In this document: piece after piece, positions 59,996 through 64,000 of the stretch
Layout: each line of letters opens with the position of its first letter
Position numbering within the stretch: position 1 is the first letter of the stretch
Assembly: GCF_900103365.1 (NCBI RefSeq)
Contig: NZ_LT629703.1
Span: 5,132,501 to 5,196,500, forward strand
Direction: 5' to 3'
Length of the DNA stretch: 64,000 nucleotides
From: Afipia sp. GAS231
GTDB lineage: Bacteria > Pseudomonadota > Alphaproteobacteria > Rhizobiales > Xanthobacteraceae
Notes under the pieces: generated by a model
Databases searched by the model: none
Told to the model about the DNA's origin: nothing
What the model saw: only the letters and a program-made list of their open reading frames with translations
Position numbers and translations under genes: made by a program

Positions 59996-61048
59996 TCATT
60001 TCAGATCGAGTTCGGCGGCGAGCTTGTAGTCTGACGCGAGCGACTTCAGTTTGTCCCAGGTCGCGTCCTCGATCTCGATACCTTCGGCCCGACGCTTCTG
60101 TTCGCGGATGTATTCGATCTCGCCCGGATAGAACACGCCGGGAGAGCCTTCCGACGGTGGCGTCGATTTGAGATAGCGGGCGAATTCGCCGACCTCCTTT
60201 TCGAAATCCTTGAGCGGCCGGAATGCGGCGACGTTGAACACCGCCATGAACGTTCCGTCGTTGTGGCGGCCGGTCGGCTCGACGCCAAAACCGAGCCCGG
60301 TGAGCAGGCCACACAGCACCTCGACCATCGCGGCGAGGCCCGAGCCCTTGTAGCCCTCGCTGCCGCCGAGTGGCAGCAGTGCGCCGCCCTTGCGGTATTG
60401 GGTGGGGTCGGTGGTGTGCCGGCCCTCGGCATCGATGATCCAGCCTTGCGGAATCTGTTCGCCGCGCGCGACCGACAACGCGATCTTGCCTGCGGCGACC
60501 GCCGACGTCGCCATGTCCAGATAGAATGGAGCTTCGAGGTCGGACGGCACCGCAATCGAGATCGGATTGGTGCCGAGCCGGGCCTCGCGGCCGCCGAACG
60601 GTGCGACATGCTTCGGCGAACGGCCGGAATCCGCGGCGGCAATCCCGATCATGCCGGCCCGCATCGCCATCATCGGATAGGCGGCCAACCGTCCGACATG
60701 GCTCTGCCGGAACACGGTGCAGGCCGCGACGTTGGCGGTCTTGGCCTTTTCGATCGTCATCGCCATTGCCTTGGCGTTGACGTGAAAGCCGAACCCCCAG
60801 TGACCGTCGATTACGGTGGTGGTCGGCGATTCCTGCACGATGGTCCACTTCGCGCCAGGTACGATGTGACCAGCCTTGACGCGGTCGATATAGGTCGGGA
60901 TCGCGATCACCCCGTGGGAGTCATGTCCGGCGAGGTTGGCGTTGACGCAGCCGACCGCCACCGCGCCCGCTTCCTCCTCCGATGCGCCGGCGGCCCTCAG
61001 CAGCGCCGCGCCGATGCGCGTGAGACGGTCGGCCTGAACGATCGGCAT
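59996..61048 (-). CDS. Ldh-family (malate / L-sulfolactate-type) NAD(P)-dependent dehydrogenase
   Basis: A 350-residue member of the malate/L-lactate dehydrogenase family unrelated to Rossmann-type enzymes. Its markers are the N-terminal AAGASEEEAGAVA helix, HDSHGVIAIP, RQSHVGRLAAYP, the LGTNPISIAVPS cofactor region and GGSEGYKGSGLAAMVEVLCG. It oxidises 2-hydroxy acids to 2-oxo acids or the reverse. The start at 61048 has AGAGGAAATCCC. It is the first gene of the leftward operon and so probably makes the 2-oxo acid used by the TPP enzyme. Confidence 0.88.
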   Translation of the reverse strand: MPIVQADRLTRIGAALLRAAGASEEEAGAVAVGCVNANLAGHDSHGVIAIPTYIDRVKAGHIVPGAKWTIVQESPTTTVIDGHWGFGFHVNAKAMAMTIEKAKTANVAACTVFRQSHVGRLAAYPMMAMRAGMIGIAAADSGRSPKHVAPFGGREARLGTNPISIAVPSDLEAPFYLDMATSAVAAGKIALSVARGEQIPQGWIIDAEGRHTTDPTQYRKGGALLPLGGSEGYKGSGLAAMVEVLCGLLTGLGFGVEPTGRHNDGTFMAVFNVAAFRPLKDFEKEVGEFARYLKSTPPSEGSPGVFYPGEIEYIREQKRRAEGIEIEDATWDKLKSLASDYKLAAELDLK

Positions 61049-61454
61049 GGGATTTCCTCTTAAAATGCCCACGCGAGCGGCGGGTCTTGCTTGTTGCAGG
61101 CTTGCTTGTTGCGGATATTGCTTGTTATCCACCGCGCATGGTCTCAAAGCGGTGGCTTGAGAGCAAGCGCAGAATGTCCTGAGTGCCATGCCGCAGGACG
61201 CGCCTGGCGCGACCGGGATTTCATCAGGCGGAACCGGTGTGGCGGCACACGGAAATTGCCGGCATGGCAACGCGCGTGCCGGCGGCCACAACATCCCCAA
61301 CAGAACCTTAATTTCTCAGTGTTTCTGCGGAGGCCGTTCGGCCGGCATTTACTCTGAATCGTATCTTCGGACCGCCAATAACGTCCATTTAGGCGTCTCC
61401 CGCGCATAAATCCCGCGGGGGCTGGCCCGTGTTGTCCGCAGGGAGCTTGGGGAC
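61049..61454. other. Divergent intergenic region with short tandem motif
   Basis: About 406 bp with no convincing gene; it should hold promoters for the leftward operon and the GAF gene. The motif ttgcttgtt occurs three times (61087, 61102, 61118) at 15-16 bp spacing, immediately upstream of the Ldh start, and could be a regulator-binding array. No regulator gene is adjacent. Confidence 0.4.
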
Positions 61455-64000
61455 GTGAAGACCGAAATCGTGCGTACGTTTGCGGCGTTGAACGCCACCA
61501 ACGAAGCGATTCTGTACGCAAAATCACCCGAAGAACTGTACCGGAAAGTCAGCGAAGCCGCCTTCTTCAGCGGAGACTTCCTGGCCTCGGCGATCTTTCT
61601 GCTGGAGCCGGGTACCAACCTGCTGCGTTTCGCTGCCGGCTGTGGCGACGACATCACCCGCCTGCGCAGTATCAACATTTCGATCGTGGCCGGTACACCC
61701 GAGGGCTCAGGGGTCTGCGGGCAGGCCTTTCGCGACCAGCGGGTGATCATCAGCAACGATTTCCTCAACGACCCGCGTTCGACCGCCTGGCGCGACGGCG
61801 CCAAAACCGGACAGGTCGGAGCGGCGGCAGCGCTGCCGCTGACCTGCAATGGCCACAGCGTCGGCGTCTTCCTCGTTACCCGGCGCGAACCCGGCTCGCT
61901 CAATCGCCAGATCATTTCGATGCTGGAACGGGTGTCGGCGAACGTGTCGTTCGCGCTCGACAATTTCGATCATGAGGCCGCGCGCAAGGACGGCGAGCGG
62001 GCAATGCGGCGGCTGAACCGGATGTTCGGCGCCATCAGCGCCACCAACGAAGCTATTCTGCGCGCCAAGACCGAACAGGAACTCTATCAGCGGGTTTGCG
62101 ATGCCGCCGTCTACAGCGGAAAATCCGTCGCCACCGCCGTGCTGCTGGCCGAGCAAGACTCGAACTGGTTGAAGCCGGTCGCCGGCACCGGCGAAAGCCT
62201 CCATTTGATTACGCGGTCGCGCTTCTCGATCGATCCCGATAATGAATATGGCAAGGGCATTTCCGGTGAAGCGTTCCGGACGCAGCGCCCTTGCGTCAAT
62301 GACGACCTGGCAGCGACCGTGCAGGGTGGGCCCTGGCAAGAGGCTCAGCGCGAGTCCGGCGTGATGGCCTGTGTGGCGGTCCCCCTGACCAGGGTGGGCC
62401 GAAGCGTGGGCGTGCTGCTGTTCTTCGTCAGCAAATCCTGGGCGGAAGACGAGGAGATCATCGCGCTGCTGGCGCGGATTGCCGAGAACGTATCGTTCGC
62501 GCTCGATAATTTCGAACGCGCGAGCGAAAAGGCCGTTGCCGACCAGCAGCAGGAGCGGTTGACGCGCATGTTCGCGGCGCTCAGCGCCACCAACGAGGCG
62601 ATCATGCGGGCGAAGTCCCGCGCCGAACTGCATGAACTGGTGTGCGAAGCCGCCGCCAACGGCGGGCGCTTTAATTCGACCAGCATCCTGCTGGCGCGGC
62701 CCGACAGCGACTATCCCGATATGGTCGCGGTGGCCGGACCGACCGCGGAAAACATGCGCCGGGTGAAGGTTTCGTTCGACGCGGCTCACCCGGAAGGGCA
62801 CGGGTTGTGCGGAAACGCATTTCGTTCCCGGCAAGCTTGCGTCGCCAACGACCTGCGCGGTGATCCGCGAGGCGCGACGTTTCAAAAATTCATTCTCAGC
62901 GACGGCGCAAGGTCGGGCGCAGCCTTTCCGCTGTTCGTTTCCGGTCAGCCCGTTGGCGTGATGTTCTTCATTTCCGCCGAAGCAGATACGTTCACGCCCG
63001 AATTCGCCGAATTGTTGCAGCGGCTCGCCGATAACGTATCGTTCGCGCTGGAGAGTTTCGATCGTGCCGACGAGAAGGCGAAAACCGAGGGGCAGAAGGA
63101 AGGCCTGGCGCGTATGTTGGGCGCGCTCAGCGCGACCAACGAAGCGATCGTGCGCGCAAGGTCGCGCAGCGAGTTGTTCGAACTGGTGTGCGAAGCGACC
63201 GCTCAGGGTGGCAAGTTCACCTCGACCTCGATCGCGCTGATTAGGTCGGATAGCGACTATCTGGACGTCGCAGGCGCGGCGGGGCCGACGGTAGCCAGCG
63301 CGCGCGAAGTGAAATTGTCATTCAACGAAGCCCATCCGGAAGGGCGCGGGGTCGGCGGCCGTGCGATACGTTCGCGACGGCCCAGCATCATCAACGACTA
63401 TCTTGCCGACCCGCCAAGTCAGGCGTTTCACGCCCGGGCGCGCCACGACGGCGCCAATTCCGGCGCGGCCTTTCCCCTGTTCGTGCAGGGGCGGGTGGTC
63501 GGCGTCATGGTCTACATTTCGCTCGAGAAGGGCACGTTCACGCCGGAGTTCGCCGAATTGCTGCAGCGGCTCGCGGACAACGTGTCGTTCGCACTGGAGA
63601 ATTTCGACCGCGCCGACGAGAAGGCCAGGACCGAGGAACAGAAGGAGCGGCTGGGGCGGATGTTCGCGGCGCTCAGCGCCACCAACGAAGCAATCATGCG
63701 GGCAAAGTCCCGTACCGAGTTGTTCGATCTGGTCTGTGCGGCGGCCGCCACCGGCGGCAAGTTCACCTCGACCACCATCGCGCTGGCGAAACCCGGCAGC
63801 GACTACCTCGACGTCGTCGCCACCGGCGGACCGGCTGCCGTCAGCGCGCGCTCCGTATTGATGTCGACCAACGAAGCCCACCCTGAAGGGCGCGGAGCGT
63901 GCGGCATGGCGTTCCGTTCGGGAGCGGCCTGCATCATCAACGATTATCTCGCCGATCCGCGCTGCCAGGCGTTCCATCCCCAGGCGATCAAGGACGGCAC
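61455..64000 (+). CDS. Tandem GAF-domain protein (partial, 3' end outside window)
   Basis: The frame stays open from GTG 61455 to the end of the window, about 848 codons, and consists of five GAF-type repeats; the fifth is incomplete. Units are anchored at 61479, 62025, 62571, 63117 and 63663, exactly 546 bp (182 residues) apart. Each has S-A-T-N-E-A-I (N-A-T-N in unit 1), an alpha-helical start, H-P-E-G-x-G with a C-G motif in most copies, a D-G-A-x-S-G-A-A-F-P-L strand and N-V-S-F-A-L-x-x-F. GAF domains bind small ligands and sit before kinase, cyclase or phosphodiesterase outputs; the output module is beyond the window. GTG is preceded by a weak G-rich site, and no better start exists after the upstream in-frame stop at 61407. 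Confidence 0.85.
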   Translation, partial: MKTEIVRTFAALNATNEAILYAKSPEELYRKVSEAAFFSGDFLASAIFLLEPGTNLLRFAAGCGDDITRLRSINISIVAGTPEGSGVCGQAFRDQRVIISNDFLNDPRSTAWRDGAKTGQVGAAAALPLTCNGHSVGVFLVTRREPGSLNRQIISMLERVSANVSFALDNFDHEAARKDGERAMRRLNRMFGAISATNEAILRAKTEQELYQRVCDAAVYSGKSVATAVLLAEQDSNWLKPVAGTGESLHLITRSRFSIDPDNEYGKGISGEAFRTQRPCVNDDLAATVQGGPWQEAQRESGVMACVAVPLTRVGRSVGVLLFFVSKSWAEDEEIIALLARIAENVSFALDNFERASEKAVADQQQERLTRMFAALSATNEAIMRAKSRAELHELVCEAAANGGRFNSTSILLARPDSDYPDMVAVAGPTAENMRRVKVSFDAAHPEGHGLCGNAFRSRQACVANDLRGDPRGATFQKFILSDGARSGAAFPLFVSGQPVGVMFFISAEADTFTPEFAELLQRLADNVSFALESFDRADEKAKTEGQKEGLARMLGALSATNEAIVRARSRSELFELVCEATAQGGKFTSTSIALIRSDSDYLDVAGAAGPTVASAREVKLSFNEAHPEGRGVGGRAIRSRRPSIINDYLADPPSQAFHARARHDGANSGAAFPLFVQGRVVGVMVYISLEKGTFTPEFAELLQRLADNVSFALENFDRADEKARTEEQKERLGRMFAALSATNEAIMRAKSRTELFDLVCAAAATGGKFTSTTIALAKPGSDYLDVVATGGPAAVSARSVLMSTNEAHPEGRGACGMAFRSGAACIINDYLADPRCQAFHPQAIKDG

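Noticed and set aside
61707..62885. Minus-strand open frames across 61.4-64.0 kb
   Set aside because: They are shadows of the tandem GAF gene and repeat with the same 546-bp period only because the plus-strand gene does.

Overview
The window is GC-rich DNA from an alphaproteobacterium, most likely the Bradyrhizobium / Rhodopseudomonas group (Nitrobacteraceae). The evidence is the gene families present (ChvE/GguA sugar uptake, Bug-type solute receptors, LLM monooxygenases, GFA and TfoX-N proteins) and the many short palindromic intergenic repeats typical of that group. This assignment is inferred from family resemblance and not from a database search. No rRNA, tRNA, CRISPR array or intact transposase was seen. 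Layout, left to right. (1) 1-4.0 kb, minus strand: 5' part of a GguA-like sugar ABC ATPase, ChvE-like receptor, FAD oxidoreductase. (2) 4.0-5.1 kb: gene-poor scar with a frameshifted integrase remnant, a small hypothetical gene and a textbook minus-strand terminator. (3) 5.1-8.2 kb: secreted hypothetical protein and a patatin-like protein whose catalytic halves are separated by about six membrane segments. (4) 8.6-12.3 kb: plus-strand operon of two paralogous metal-dependent hydrolases, a Rieske protein and a quinone oxidoreductase. (5) 12.5-16.9 kb: TetR regulator divergent from pspA-yiaA across three copies of one 13-bp palindrome, then an acyltransferase-like/membrane protein pair and a zinc-ribbon protein. 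(6) 17.2-19.3 kb: tupBA tungstate uptake genes with an isochorismatase-like gene. (7) 19.5-34.3 kb: single genes and small operons of catabolic type (SDR, aldehyde dehydrogenase, ModE-like regulator, old yellow enzyme, GFA protein, TPP decarboxylase, LLM monooxygenase, M20 peptidase, MHS transporter, IclR regulator, alpha/beta hydrolase). (8) 34.3-39.6 kb: polar amino-acid ABC transporter with two tandem paralogous receptors, then a D-amino-acid transaminase. (9) 39.7-44.2 kb: AhpD-like protein, EmrAB-type efflux pump and divergent LysR regulator. (10) 44.3-51.4 kb: a cassette of receptor, sensor kinase, response regulator, porin and 2-hydroxycarboxylate transporter, flanked on both sides by fragments of what looks like one broken NHL-repeat gene. 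(11) 51.5-61.0 kb: Bug-type receptors, a DUF3311/SSS symporter pair and a leftward operon of Ldh-type dehydrogenase, LLM monooxygenase, FAH-family hydrolase, TPP decarboxylase and Bug receptor. (12) 61.5 kb to the end: the start of a giant protein made of tandem GAF repeats with an exact 546-bp period. The window reads as a catabolic and transport accessory region: uptake systems (ABC, TTT, SSS, MHS, 2HCT) lie beside flavin, TPP and NAD(P) enzymes suited to breaking down small organic acids, aromatics or plant compounds, with local regulators. The most interesting items are the 546-bp GAF tandem array, the receptor-kinase-regulator-transporter cassette inside NHL gene debris, the triple-palindrome TetR/PspA switch and the membrane-interrupted patatin.
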